Below, one piece after another: positions 9,719 to 20,063 of a stretch of DNA of 64,000 nucleotides; positions within the stretch are counted from its first letter, which is position 1; every line of letters starts with the position of its first letter. The stretch is from NCBI RefSeq assembly GCF_024339025.1, contig NZ_CP101415.1, forward strand, positions 434,001 to 498,000. Reading direction: 5' to 3'. The position numbers and the translations under genes are program-made. Source of the DNA: Mycoplasma bradburyae. GTDB lineage: Bacteria; Bacillota_I; Bacilli_A; Mycoplasmatales; Mycoplasmoidaceae. The notes beneath the pieces are model-generated. The model was given only the letters and a program-made list of their open reading frames with translations. It was not told where the DNA came from and did no database searches.

Positions 9719-10828
9719 ATGTCAAAAAAACTAAATAGACAAAAGTTTGAACAAGTACCATTATCCCTAGCAAACTTAAGTTTAGGAACGATTGGTCTTG
9801 GTTTTGCTTGAAACGCATTGTTATCACACTTTGCACAGTTTGATGAAATTAAAGATAAATATAACATTGCTAGTTTATCAATCCTAGTTATTTCAGTTAT
9901 CTTTTCTTTACTATATGCTTTGCTTGTAATTAGCAAATTTATTCTTAATAAAAAACAATTTGTAGGTTTTTTAAGAACACCTAAAAAAGCAGGATCAGTG
10001 TTCGCTTTATTTATGGTTGTAGGGGTTTTTGGAAACTTTCTAGGATTCATTAATGTCAATTATTTTGATAGTAATTTTGCTTTTAGTGTAATAGTTAATA
10101 TTATTATCAGTTTTGGTAGTTTATGCCATGTTTTTAGTTTAATTTATTTCGTTAATGTAGTTTTGGCAAAACATGATCTTGAAAAAGATGAAATGTATGC
10201 TTCTTGGTTTCTACCATTAGTTGGGCTTGGGATCGCTTGTAATTTTTATGATAATATAGGGATTGATAATAAATATTATTTAGCTTATTTTCAAGTGCTT
10301 TGATTAATTTGCGCAATCCTGTTTATCGGTTCATTTTTCTTATTTGGATACAAGCAATATTTCAAAGGTTATACTGATAAAAATGATTATGCTTCTATGG
10401 CTATAATGGCTGTTGGCCCTAATTTACTATTGATAGGTTTTACAAAGATTTTTAATCCTTTAACACCAGCCGTTTTAATTAATTTCTCAGAACAAGCATT
10501 TCAAATTTTCATCTATTTATTTATCTTATTTTCAGCTATTAGTTTATTTATTTATATCTTATCAATGATTAAGATGTTAGTGATACATAATTCTAGTTTT
10601 GCTTGAACTGCATTCGGTTTTTCTGGAGCAATTACCACAATCGCAATTTTTGATGTATTAGATACCATGAACGCTCCAACTAGTTTTAACTACATCTTAT
10701 ATTTTGCGGGAATAAGTTTAATTAGTATCGTTAGTTTAGTGATTACATTCTTAAATATTAAAGCGCTATTAAGCTTCAAACCTTGGTTTGAATACAAAAC
10801 ACAAACTCATACTTCAGGTATGATTTAA
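9719..10828 (+). CDS. TDT/SLAC1 (TehA-like) family membrane protein
   Basis: 369 residues with about ten hydrophobic helices and three TGA Trp codons. It begins MSKKLNRQKFEQVPLSLANLSLG; the helix opening PLSLANLSLGTIGLGFAWNAL fits the first helix of the tellurite-resistance/dicarboxylate transporter (TehA/SLAC1 anion channel) family. Substrate unknown: the family includes anion channels and C4-dicarboxylate carriers. An upstream in-frame ATG at 9692 would add nine residues (MQIIINKNK); 9719 is preferred because it opens with MSKK. It diverges from pepA and ends before a strong terminator. Confidence 0.65.
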
Positions 10829-10890
10829 TTCTTAAAATTTTATTAACTTAAATTAACAATATAAATTAATAATTTAGAACGAAATAATAA

Positions 10891-10919
10891 TAAATCCACC
10901 AATTTACTTGGTGGATTTA
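10891..10919. terminator. Bidirectional terminator
   Basis: Perfect 12-bp stem TAAATCCACCAA / TTGGTGGATTTA with a 5-nt loop, AT-rich on both sides. It separates the convergent channel gene (plus) and the 161-aa membrane protein (minus). Confidence 0.85.
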
Positions 10920-10937
10920 TTTAATGATTTATAAAAA

Positions 10938-11423
10938 TTATTCTTTATCTTCTTCTTGTTGTTCATTATTCGGTTTTAAAGATGGATTTAAAACTGATTC
11001 AACTTTTTTATCAATTTCGCTAGTTGCTTGAACGATTGCAATTATTCCAAAAACTGGAACAAAGATTCCGACAATAAACAAAGTTCGGATTCTTGATAAT
11101 TCTAAGAAATTTGTCTTAATTCTTTTAGCTGCTGAAACTGAATAAAAAATAAACATTATTCACGCTATAAAGATTATCAATAATAAAGTTGAGTATATTG
11201 TGTTTAAGACTAAATTATTGGTAGCTTGGTTATTTGCGTTATTTTCGTAATTAATAACATTTTTAATAGCAAAAAAAGCTTTTAAATTTTCAAAAAATGT
11301 AACAATAATACCTAAAATAGAAGTAACTATATATAATCCGATAAAAATCTTAAAAGTTTTATTAAATCATGCTTTATTTTCTAATAATTGGTTGGCTTTA
11401 TTGTCGAATAGTTCCTTTACCAT
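10938..11423 (-). CDS. Hypothetical membrane protein (161 aa)
   Basis: Not recognised. ATG at 11423; two TGA Trp codons (KAWFNK, IAWIMF). A charged start (MVKELFDNKANQLLENKAW), three hydrophobic segments (FKIFIGLYIVTSILGIIVTF; TIYSTLLLIIFIAWIMFIFY; LFIVGIFVPVFGIIAIV) and a Lys/Glu-rich tail. It stands alone, ending at the shared terminator. Confidence 0.65.
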
Positions 11424-11988
11424 AATTGAAATTCCATTATTATCTTGTTTAATTATTTTAAGTTAAATATTATTTATTTGTTAAATAAGTTGACTAAAAT
11501 ATTATTTAGATTTTTACAAAAACAAATAATTGATTGAATAGTATTTTATATTCAACAAATAAAAAAACAAAGATGTATTAACATAAATTATCGTTATTTT
11601 TTATTAGTAATTAATGCTATCTTTGTTTAATAAATTAATTTAATGTTTTGCATCTTTTACCGTAATTTCTTTATATTATTGATATTAGTTATCAATCAAT
11701 TTCTGTTTATAGATAATACAAAGAAAATGATAACTTAACTTATTAATTAATAACTATTTTATAACCAATGAATTTTAAGATTAAGTTATGTATTAGTTTA
11801 TTTTTATTAGTATTAAAAAGTTCTAATGAACTTTATTTTTTTTTGTTTTCAAAGTTCCATTCTAAAATGTTGCTTATTCGTTATAATATCATTAATCCCG
11901 CAAAATATGTTCTAACAACAGCGGAACATTAAAAAATAACCAATGAACTGCTGTTGCTTGTTGTTCTCTGGAAAAAAGGTGAATAGCA
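11424..11988. other. Intergenic stretch upstream of the recombinase: hairpins and promoter
   Basis: No credible gene. Contents: (1) a long imperfect hairpin, 11565-11574 (AAACAAAGAT) with 11619-11628 (ATCTTTGTTT), continued by GTATTAA/TTAATGC pairing; read on the minus strand it ends in a T-run and looks like a terminator, although no minus-strand gene precedes it; (2) a TATAAT -10 box at 11882-11887; (3) an imperfect inverted repeat, 11917-11930 with 11942-11955 (AACAGC.G..CATT), more GC-rich than its surroundings, in the presumed recombinase leader; (4) an AAGGTG ribosome-binding site at 11976-11981. Confidence 0.5.
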
Positions 11989-12972
11989 ATGCAAGAACAG
12001 ATAAAATTAAATATTTTAAACGCAATAAAAAACGATTTAAATAATAATCAATTATCTAAATTAAAACAGATCTTAGATGAAGAATTTAATCACTACGATA
12101 TCAATAAAAAAGAAGATATTAATGATAAAAATGATGAATTCTATTTAGATAGATTTATATCTGCAAAACGAATTGAAGGTTGTTCTAACAAAACGTTATT
12201 GTATTACTACAATACTATATCAACATTATTAAACGATATAAACAAAAGAATAGTAGAAATCGCAACAGATGATATACGAGAATATTTAATTAAATATTCT
12301 CAAGACAAACAACTATCTAGAATTACCATAGATAATATAAGAAGAATATTTGCTACTTTCTTTTCTTGACTAGAAGATGAAGATTACATATTAAAAAGCC
12401 CTGTTCGTAGAATTAAGAAGGTTAAATCAATATCTAGTGTAAAAGAAATTTATTCTGACGAAGAATTAGAATTAATGCGAGATAGTTGTAATAATCCTAG
12501 AGATTTAGCAATTATTGATATGTTAATTTCTACAGGTATGAGAATTGGTGAAATGGTATCTTTAAATATATCTGATATCAATTTTCATGAAAGAGAATTC
12601 ATTGTATTAGGTAAAGGGAATAAACAAAGAGTTGTTTATTTTGACGCTAGAACTAAGCTTCATTTATTAAACTATCTAAAAAGTAGAAAAGATAAAAATC
12701 TAGCGTTATTTGTTGGTAAAAAACTACCTTATAATAGAATCACAATAGGAGCGGTAGAAACCATGTTAAGAAAAATAGGAAAATCCTTAAATATAGGTAG
12801 GGTTCATCCACATAAATTTAGAAGAACAATGGCTACTGTAGCTATAGATAAGGGAATGCCTATTGAACAAGTTCAAAGTTTATTAGGGCATACAAGAATT
12901 GATACTACATTGCAATATGCAATGGTTAAACAAAGCAATGTAAAAATTGCTCATAGAAAATATATTGGATAA
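11989..12972 (+). CDS. Tyrosine recombinase (XerC/integrase type)
   Basis: 327 residues. The N-terminal SAM-like core-binding domain (residues ~45-130, including LDRFISAKRIEGCSNKTLLY) precedes the catalytic domain. Catalytic residues are all visible: Arg in STGMRIGEMVSL, Lys in VLGKGNKQR, His-x-x-Arg in HPHKFRRTMA, His in LLGHTRIDTT and the nucleophilic Tyr in LQYAMV. One TGA Trp (FFSWLED). It ends 4 nt before hsdS. By analogy with Mycoplasma hsd recombinases, its likely task is inversion between the 15-bp repeats at 13415 and 14138 (inference). A housekeeping Xer role is less likely given this context. Confidence 0.9.
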
Positions 12973-12976
12973 CTAT

Positions 12977-13471
12977 ATGTTGAGAAAGTTTGAATTAAGA
13001 GAATTAATAAAGATAAAGAACGGAAAAGATTATAAGGAAGTAGTAGGTGGTAGTATTCCAGTATATGGCACCGGCGGGATTATTAAATACACAGATAGCT
13101 ATCTTTCAGATAAAGAAAGTATTCTACTTCCTAGAATAGGATCACTGAAAAACATATTATATGTTAATCATAAGTTCTGAACAGCTAATACTATGTACTG
13201 AACGGAAGTTAATAAAGAATTCGCTAATGTTAAATATTTGTATTACTATTTAAAATTATTGAATCTTTCCCCTAGAAATACAGGTTCAACATTACCAAAA
13301 ATGACATTTGACACTTACTACGATTTAGAGGTGTGACTTCCATCAATCGATGAACAAGAAAAAAGAATAAAAATAATAAATCAAATAGATTTGAAAATTC
13401 AGAAAAATAATAAGATAAACGATAATTTATTTATTGATTTCTTAATCAATCGTTGCTTGACCGTTCATTAA
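12977..13471 (+). CDS. hsdS: Type I restriction specificity subunit, 5' half as currently expressed (half-HsdS, 164 aa)
   Basis: HsdS chooses the DNA sequence bound by a type I restriction-modification enzyme. The N-terminal target-recognition domain (residues ~1-110, with IPVYGTGGIIKYTD and NTGSTLPKMTFDTY) is followed by the central conserved helix up to KIQKNNKINDNL (residue 151). Beyond position 13429 the frame enters 13 unrelated residues (FIDFLINRCLTVH) and stops. A normal HsdS has two such domains in ~380-420 residues. The missing half lies inverted just downstream (13442-14158). Trp codons are TGA. No hsdM or hsdR is in the window. Half-HsdS proteins of other species can work as dimers, so function in this state is possible. 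Confidence 0.85.
13415..13429 (+). repeat. Inverted repeat copy 1 of the hsdS switch
   Basis: ATAAACGATAATTTA, encoding I-N-D-N-L in the central conserved helix of HsdS. It is a perfect 15-bp inverted match to 14138-14152; flanking bases differ on both sides. Likely recombination site for the adjacent tyrosine recombinase. Confidence 0.85.
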
Positions 13472-14158
13472 TAGTGGTAATAGAAAATCTTTAATTTCAG
13501 ATAGTTTCTCGTTTTCTTCTTTATTTTTTAAAACAATTGATCTAATATTATGCAAAATAATTTCATAAGAATTTAATGTTTCTTTATCAGGGATCATCAC
13601 CATCAAAGAACTTAAATTGTTTAGACTTAACGAAGCTCTAGTTGAAGCCATACATGAATTATGTAAATAATTATAGATTGGTTTAGATTCGAAATAAGAT
13701 CTAATATATTCTTTTAATGCTGGATCTTTTACATTTATTCTTGCTAACGCAACATTAAATGCTCCTTCAATTCCATATCTAACTCTTCCTGCATCGCCAT
13801 ATTTATCCATAAGAATGTCAAATTTATCTACTATAGTTAGATTATCTTTTATAGGGATGTAAGTTTTGTGTCCATCGCTATTATAATCTCTGTTTTGTAT
13901 AAATCTGACATAGCCTTCCTTCATAGAATAAATAAAATCTTTTTTAGGGGGTTGGTAACTACTTTCCCATTTTATTAAATCTGTTAATTTTTCTACTTTT
14001 CAACCTTCAGGAATATTTCTTTTAATAAATTTATTTCAAATTAATTTACCACCTGATAGTTTATAAGGTTTATTTTTCTTATTACAGAAATTTAAATTAT
14101 CAAATCAATGTTTATATAAAAGCTCGATTTGCTTTTTTAAATTATCGTTTATAACAAA
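13442..14158 (-). pseudogene. hsdS: Silent 3' half of hsdS, inverted, no start codon
   Basis: Open frame of 238 codons on the minus strand that begins after a stop (TAA at 14159-14161) without an initiation codon: FVINDNLKKQIELLYKHWFD... . It holds the end of the central helix, a linker (RNIPEGWKVEKLTDLI), a second target-recognition domain and the C-terminal conserved helix ending LLPLLMNGQATID, i.e. exactly the part lacking from the upstream half-gene. Two in-frame TGA Trp codons lie at W-KV and LIW. If 13430-14137 were inverted, codon phase would be kept across the 15-bp repeat and a 382-residue HsdS would result. It overlaps the plus-strand half-gene tail-to-tail by 30 nt. Confidence 0.85.
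14138..14152 (-). repeat. Inverted repeat copy 2 of the hsdS switch
   Basis: TAAATTATCGTTTAT on the plus strand, the exact reverse complement of 13415-13429. It sits at the 5' end of the silent hsdS half, in the same codon phase (I-N-D-N-L). Confidence 0.85.
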
Positions 14159-14218
14159 TTAATATTTTCTTCTTTTTAATCGCAAAATACATATCTTTAT
14201 ATGTATAAGTCATAACTA

Positions 14219-16228
14219 GTGAGATTAATTAGACAAAAAGAAAATAATGATTGCGGAATAGCTGTAATAAGGATGTTATATAATCATTATTTTGAAGCTG
14301 ATTTAAACGATTTTTTAATTAAAGCAGATAATCATATTGGCAGCAGTGGCATTAATATTTCGCAATTTGAAGAAATTGCTAGAAAACACCATTTAATATG
14401 TGAATCATATCAAGCAAGTTTTAATGAATTGATAAAACTAAAAGATGATTTTTTAGTTTGTTTATTAAAAAACGAAGATTTTAATCATTTTGTTATCGTT
14501 AAAAAGAATGCTAATTCTTTTTTAATTTTTGATCCAGGTAGTACTTATAAAAAACGGATTAGTTATAAAGAATTTGAATCAATCTTTTCAGGAATTTTAA
14601 TAACAATTAAACCTGATATAGATAATTACCAACCGATAGATTACAAAACTTCATTTATTTTTAAAAATTTAATAAATATTAAATGTATCATAGTGTTTTT
14701 ATTTATTGAGTTATTAATTACATCAACTAGTATTGGTTTAACTTTTTTATTTAAGATACTGATTAATGACATTATTAACACATCGATAATTAACAATATT
14801 CTTATAATTATTACAACTTTTATTTTTATAAAAGTCATCAATTTAATTGGTAGTAGCTTACTAAGTATTTGGCAACAACAAATAATTAAGAATAGATATC
14901 AGTATTGATGATCACAATTACTATATACTTTTTGCAATCATAAAACAATTAAGATTGTCAAAGACGATATCGGAATAATATATAAATACGATGATTTTTT
15001 AACAACTTGTTTAGATTTTTATATCAAGAAAATTTCTAGTTTTATTAACAATCTTCTGATTGTTATTATTGCAATATTTTTACTTTATCGGATTCATATA
15101 TTCTTTTTATTTATTACATTGTTTCAAAGTTTTGTTTCATTAGTATATTTAATTCTTAATCTACTTTGATTTAGAGGTTATAATCAAAGATCTAAAGAGT
15201 TACAGATTAAACAACAAACATGCATATATGAATTTCATAAAACAATTGTTAATTCTATGCATGAAAAATTCTATAAAGAATGGATTAAGAATGTCAATGA
15301 TGTGTTTGGTGATAATTTAAATTTAAATCAAAAAATACATTACAGTGCTAATGTTAGTAATGGGATTTTTGAACTTATTAAATATTTCTTAACTAGCATT
15401 ACTTTAGTTGTCGGAATTTCTTTAATTATTAATTTAAGTACGATAGATTTAGCTACATTAATATATGTTAGCACATTACAAGGTTTGTTAATTGGTAGTA
15501 TTGATGGTTTGATTAAATTCATTAATGAATCTTATGAATTTAATATTGCTAACAATAAAATTGTTAATCTTCTTCTACTAAGAAAAGAGTCAAATAATTT
15601 AATCAATTTTTCAAAAAAAATTAGATCAGTTGAATTTAAGAATATCTTTCTTTTCTTTGACAACACTCCAATAATATCTGATCTTAATTTATTCATTGAT
15701 AAACCGACATTTTTAATTGCAAGGAATGCTAGTGGTAAATCTACTTTAATGAAAGCAGTTATTAAAAGACAACTATTATCTTCTGGTGAAATAAAAATTA
15801 ACGAACTAAATATTAATAAATATTCAAACGAATGATTTCTAAAACATGTTGTATATCTATCTGATCAAAGATCAAATGTTGAACTTAGTAATGAATGATT
15901 AATTGATTTTATGAAAAAGAATAAAAGACCAGAATTATTAAAAATCATCGAATATTTTAAGTTATTTGATGCTGATAAATATAATCTTAGTTCAGGTCAA
16001 AATCAAGTTTTAAAATTGTTGCATTCATATAACAGTCGTAACAAGTTATTTTTACTAGATGAAGTTTTGAATAATATTGATGAATCAATCAAGCATCTTG
16101 TTTTTGAAATTATTGTCAAACAAATTATTAAAAATAATCTAACTATTATGATCGAACATGATAATAGTTTTAGTAAATACTTCGAAAATCAAATTAATTT
16201 ACATGAATACCAACAAGTTTATCAATAG
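14219..16228 (+). CDS. Peptidase-containing ABC exporter (C39 peptidase + TM + NBD)
   Basis: 669 residues in bacteriocin-exporter (PCAT) order. C39 protease at residues 1-~125: LIRQKENNDCGIAVIRMLY (catalytic Cys), FNHFVIVKK (His) and FLIFDPG (Asp). Several hydrophobic helices follow from ~145 to 440. The nucleotide-binding domain is at ~470-669, with Walker A ARNASGKST (two Gly replaced by Ala), signature LSSGQ, Walker B KLFLLDEVLNNID and H-loop MIEHD. The family cuts double-glycine leaders and exports the peptide. No such peptide gene is visible nearby. Start is GTG at 14219, because a stop lies two codons upstream and the next ATG would remove the catalytic Cys. M. genitalium and M. pneumoniae have orthologues (once called lcnDR3, from memory). 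Confidence 0.88.
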
Positions 16229-16577
16229 CATAATTGCTGGCTTAATGGTTGCAATAATAACTTTTTTAGCCATCATGTTTTTAGTCAAAATTAATATTTA
16301 TGAAAGTTATCCTTTCAGAAAATTTGAAAACACACTTTATATAAACTTTGATAAAAAATCAGAATTAGCTAATTTTATCGATAAAACTAAACCTAAATAC
16401 CTTATTGGATATTACAAAAATAATCCAGATTCAATGATATTTAACATCACTGAAATTAGTGATCAAAACAGCATTTCATTAGAAGCTAATTCAATTAATC
16501 AAAATATTGGAACGCTTAGTTTTTATTTAGGAAAAAGTCGTTTATACCAACATTTAATTAAATCGGTTAATCTATAA
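16203..16577 (+). CDS. Small membrane-anchored protein, probable exporter partner (124 aa)
   Basis: Not characterised. ATG at 16203 lies inside the end of the exporter gene (26-nt overlap), implying coupled translation. One N-terminal membrane anchor (INSIIAGLMVAIITFLAIMF, residues ~7-26) is followed by ~95 extracytoplasmic residues. The position and layout recall the accessory (HlyD-like) partner of C39 exporters, but it is far shorter and has no visible HlyD motif. Related mycoplasmas keep a small gene in the same position. Confidence 0.7.
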   Translation: MNTNKFINSIIAGLMVAIITFLAIMFLVKINIYESYPFRKFENTLYINFDKKSELANFIDKTKPKYLIGYYKNNPDSMIFNITEISDQNSISLEANSINQNIGTLSFYLGKSRLYQHLIKSVNL

Positions 16578-16585
16578 TAAAGAAT

Positions 16586-17080
16586 ATGATTAATCATTTT
16601 GAAGTTAATAAAATCCCAGCAAATTTAAAAGACGATTTTGATGATTTATTAAAAATAATAAATAAAAACTTTTCTGAACATTTTGAAATTAAAAACGGAT
16701 TGTTTTATGAACTTAGTTTTGTTAGCGAAGCAAAAAGTTTGGAACTAAATACAACATTAAGACATAAAGAATATATAGCTGATGTTATAAGTGTTTGTTT
16801 ATGAGAAAATGCTGAAATTGTTAGCCCCTTACTAGGTGAGATTTTTATTTGTTCTAAAAAAATATCAAAAGATGCTATAAAATATGGTGTTGGATATTTA
16901 TATTTATTAATAAGAATGATTATCCATGGTCTATTACATTTATTAGAGTTTGATCATGAACAAAGTGATGCTTATGAATATGTCACTTTAACAATTCAAG
17001 ATCAAATTCTTGATAAAGTGATAAAAGAAGTTAAAAAGAAGAAATGAAAAAATCAGGAATTGTTGTCATTACTGGATTAG
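16586..17080 (+). CDS. ybeY: Endoribonuclease YbeY
   Basis: Zinc-dependent ribonuclease involved in 16S rRNA 3' maturation and ribosome quality control. 164 residues. The signature MIIHGLLHLLEFDHEQ carries the three zinc His (H-x3-H-x5-H). One internal Trp is TGA (CLWENA) and another (KKKKWKN) would be misread as a stop under the standard code, hiding the last ~11 residues. It overlaps the era start by 37 nt. Confidence 0.92.
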
Positions 17081-17946
17081 CTAGTGTTGGTAAATCTACT
17101 TTAATCAATAAAATAGCTAAAAATAAAGTAGCTATTGTTTCGAAATACGATCAAACTACTCGCAATGTCATTGCGCATAAAATTTCACATGACAAAGTTG
17201 ATTATTTATTGCTAGATACTCCTGGTTTTCATAAGAGTTTTAACAAGTTAAGTTTATTCTTAAATAGTGAAATCAAACAAGCCTATAAACATGCTCATGC
17301 TTGCATTCTAATTGTTGATAGCTCTAAAAAACCAAATGAAGAGTTTAGCAATCTGTTAAAAATCATGAAATCTTATGAAATTGACAATCTAATTGTTATT
17401 TATTCTAAGATCGATTTAATTAAAAATGAAGATAATATTAATATTGCCGATCGATTAATTAATGAATCTTTTATAGTGATCAAAACAATTAAAAGTAATT
17501 TAATAGTTGATGATATTAACGATATCATTGATGAAGGTTTGGAACAATTGTTAGTCGATGATTACGAAATTCCTGAATCTGAGTTAGATGAAAATGAAAA
17601 AGATAATTTCGAAATTCGAGAAATTATTCGTGAAAAAGTTCTTGAAAATACTTTTCAAGAAGTCCCTCATTCAGTTGCGGTTATTCTAGAATCTAAGAGT
17701 TACAATCAAGAAAAAAAGATGTTTAACATCGATTGCGCGATTGTAACTGAAAGAGAATCGCAAAAAAAGATTATTATCGGCAAGGGTGGTTCAATGATTA
17801 AAAAGATCGGTATCCAAGCTAGAAAAGAACTACTTAGCATTTATGACTGTAAAATTAACCTGAAATTATTTGTTAAGGTTGAAAAAGAATGACGAAACGA
17901 TGATTATTTAATTAAATCATTAGGTCATAAAAAATGAGTTCTATAA
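17044..17946 (+). CDS. era: GTPase Era
   Basis: Binds the 3' end of 16S rRNA during 30S assembly. 300 residues. G1 GLASVGKST (residues ~11-19), TTRN switch, G3 DTPGFHKS, G4 YSKIDL. The C-terminal KH domain contains KKIIIGKGGSMIKKIGIQARKEL in two parts (IGKGG loop at ~265). The last residues cross two TGA codons (EWRNDD, KKWVL). It overlaps ybeY upstream and recO downstream, so ybeY-era-recO are coupled. Confidence 0.94.
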
Positions 17947-18653
17947 CCAAAAAGGGTTACATCATTGATTATTTTGATTATTTAGAAAATGATCAAATTA
18001 TTAAAATTCTTTTTCAAGATAATAATATCTTAAGTTTGATAGCTCTTGGAACGAAAAAAATTTTATCTAAAAACGGTAGATACATCACAATAGGTTCTTT
18101 ACACAACTTTGAATATTTTCAAGCGAGAAGTACTGAAAAGTTATCTAAACTTAAAAAGATTTATCCTATCGATACGAAAGATACAACGGTTAGTGAATCA
18201 TTACCAATTATCGTTTTAAATGAATACTTATCTAAGAAAAAAGGTGAATTAGATGCTAATTACTTTAATTTTTATGAAGATATTATCAATTACGTAATTA
18301 GTAAAAAATATTCAAATGAAACAATTATAATCTACATTTTACTTACGATCATTAAACTAGAAGGAATAACTTATCAACTAACTAATTGTGGGATATGTGA
18401 TTCTAAGAAAATAATCACCATATCATTCAAATCTATGTATGCTTTATGTGAAGAATGCGCTTATAAATATAATGAATTCTCATACGATCAAAATTTCATT
18501 AAAACATTTATTTGATTAATTTATAAAAATTCTTATGAAATTTCTTCCTTAAACAATAAACAATACATATATTTAATAAAGGGGCTTGCGAGTTCAATAT
18601 ATTGAAACGCAGGAATTTATTTAGAACAATTATTTAGTTATTTAAAAAGTTAA
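17934..18653 (+). CDS. recO: DNA repair protein RecO
   Basis: Helps load RecA on SSB-coated single-stranded DNA with RecR. 239 residues. The N-terminal OB-fold (residues 1-~80: KKGYIIDYFDYLENDQIIKI) is followed by a helical domain with a zinc site CGIC (~155-158) and CEEC (~178-181). Two TGA Trp codons lie near the end (FIWLIY, IYWNAG). The ATG at 17934 overlaps the era stop by 13 nt, the usual era-recO arrangement of Firmicutes and mollicutes. Confidence 0.88.
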
Positions 18654-18665
18654 AATAATAATATT

Positions 18666-20063
18666 ATGAGCTTAACACAAGAACAAATAGTTAATTTTTT
18701 AAAAAACTACGGTTTTGTTTATCAATCATCTGAAATTTACAATGGACTAGCTAACTCTTGAGACTATGGTCCATTAGGTGCTTTATTAAAAAATAATATC
18801 AAACAGATGTTATTAAAACATTTCGTATTTTCGCAACCAGATATGAAATTATTAGACAGTTCAATAATTTTAAATCCTGAAGTATGAAAAGCATCTGGTC
18901 ATTTAGACAACTTCTCTGATCCTTTAGTTGATTGTAAAAATTGTAAATCACGTTATCGTGCTGATAAATTAATTGAAGAATTGAATGATGAATCTATTAA
19001 GATTACAGAAAACTCTGAAATTAGTTATTTAGAAAAAATCTTACAAGATAAACAAATCAAATGTTCAAAATGTGAAAGTTCTAATTGAACTAATATCAGA
19101 CGTTTTAATTTGATGTTTAAAACATTTCAAGGAGTAGTGGAAGATTCGTTAAATACGATCTATTTACGACCAGAAACTGCACAAGGAATTTTTATTAATT
19201 TCAAAAATGTTGTAAGAACTCAAAGAATGAAATTACCTTTTGGTGTTGCTCAGATTGGTAAAGCTTTTAGAAATGAAATTACTCCTGGCAACTTCATTTT
19301 TAGAACTCGTGAGTTTGAACAATTTGAAATTGAATATTTTTTAGATAAACAAATAATTAATTCTAAATTTGATCAATTTGTTGATCGAATCGAAGATTTT
19401 TTACTTAATAAAGTATCAATTGATAAAAGCAAGATAAGAAGACATGATATTCCTAAAGATGAATTAGCGCATTATTCATCTAGAACTATTGATTTTGAAT
19501 ACAACTTCCCGCATGGGTGATCTGAACTATGAGGTTTAGCTCATAGAGGTAATTTCGATTTAACAGCTCATTCTAATCAATCAGGTAAGTCATTAGAATA
19601 CAATAATGATACTGATGGAAGCAAGATTATTCCAGATGTAATAGAACCTTCTGTAGGTATTGAAAGACTTCTTTATGCAATCATTTGCGATAAGTATGAA
19701 GTTGAAAAACTAGAAAATGACGATCAAAGAGAAGTGTTGCGATTACCTGTAGAATTATCTCCATACCAACTAGCTGTATTACCTTTAGTTAATAAACTAA
19801 AAGATAAAGCTTTTCAACTTTATCAAGATTTATTAAGTATAAGCGATAATAATTTACGCTTTGATTTTGATAGTTCTGGATCAATTGGTAAACGTTATAG
19901 AAGATATGATGCTATTGGAACTAAGTATTGTTTAACATACGACTTTGATTCATTAGAAAAAGAAATCGTTACAATAAGAGAACGTGATAGTATGAAACAA
20001 ATTACAATGCCGATATCTTCACTTAAAAAATGAATAAGAAATAATTTTAGTTTAGATGAGTAA
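18666..20063 (+). CDS. glyS: Glycyl-tRNA synthetase (alpha2 type)
   Basis: Class II synthetase charging tRNA-Gly. 465 residues. Start motif [19 protein letters not shown]; zinc-binding CKNC and CSKC pairs (~96-99, ~138-141); [21 protein letters not shown]; motif 2 [20 protein letters not shown]; motif 3 around [10 protein letters not shown]-type [14 protein letters not shown]-terminal anticodon-binding domain ([11 protein letters not shown]). Several Trp are TGA. It overlaps dnaG by 8 nt; glyS-dnaG-rpoD form the macromolecular-synthesis cluster. Confidence 0.95.

Noticed and set aside
11917-11955. Second pair of recombinase sites upstream of the recombinase gene
   Set aside because: The repeat is imperfect, only ~11 nt apart and unlike the 15-bp hsdS repeat; a leader hairpin is simpler.
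13442-13924. A separate 160-residue minus-strand gene starting MKEGYVRF
   Set aside because: The ATG is inside a longer HsdS frame that continues upstream through TGA-Trp codons; it is an internal Met of the silent half-gene.
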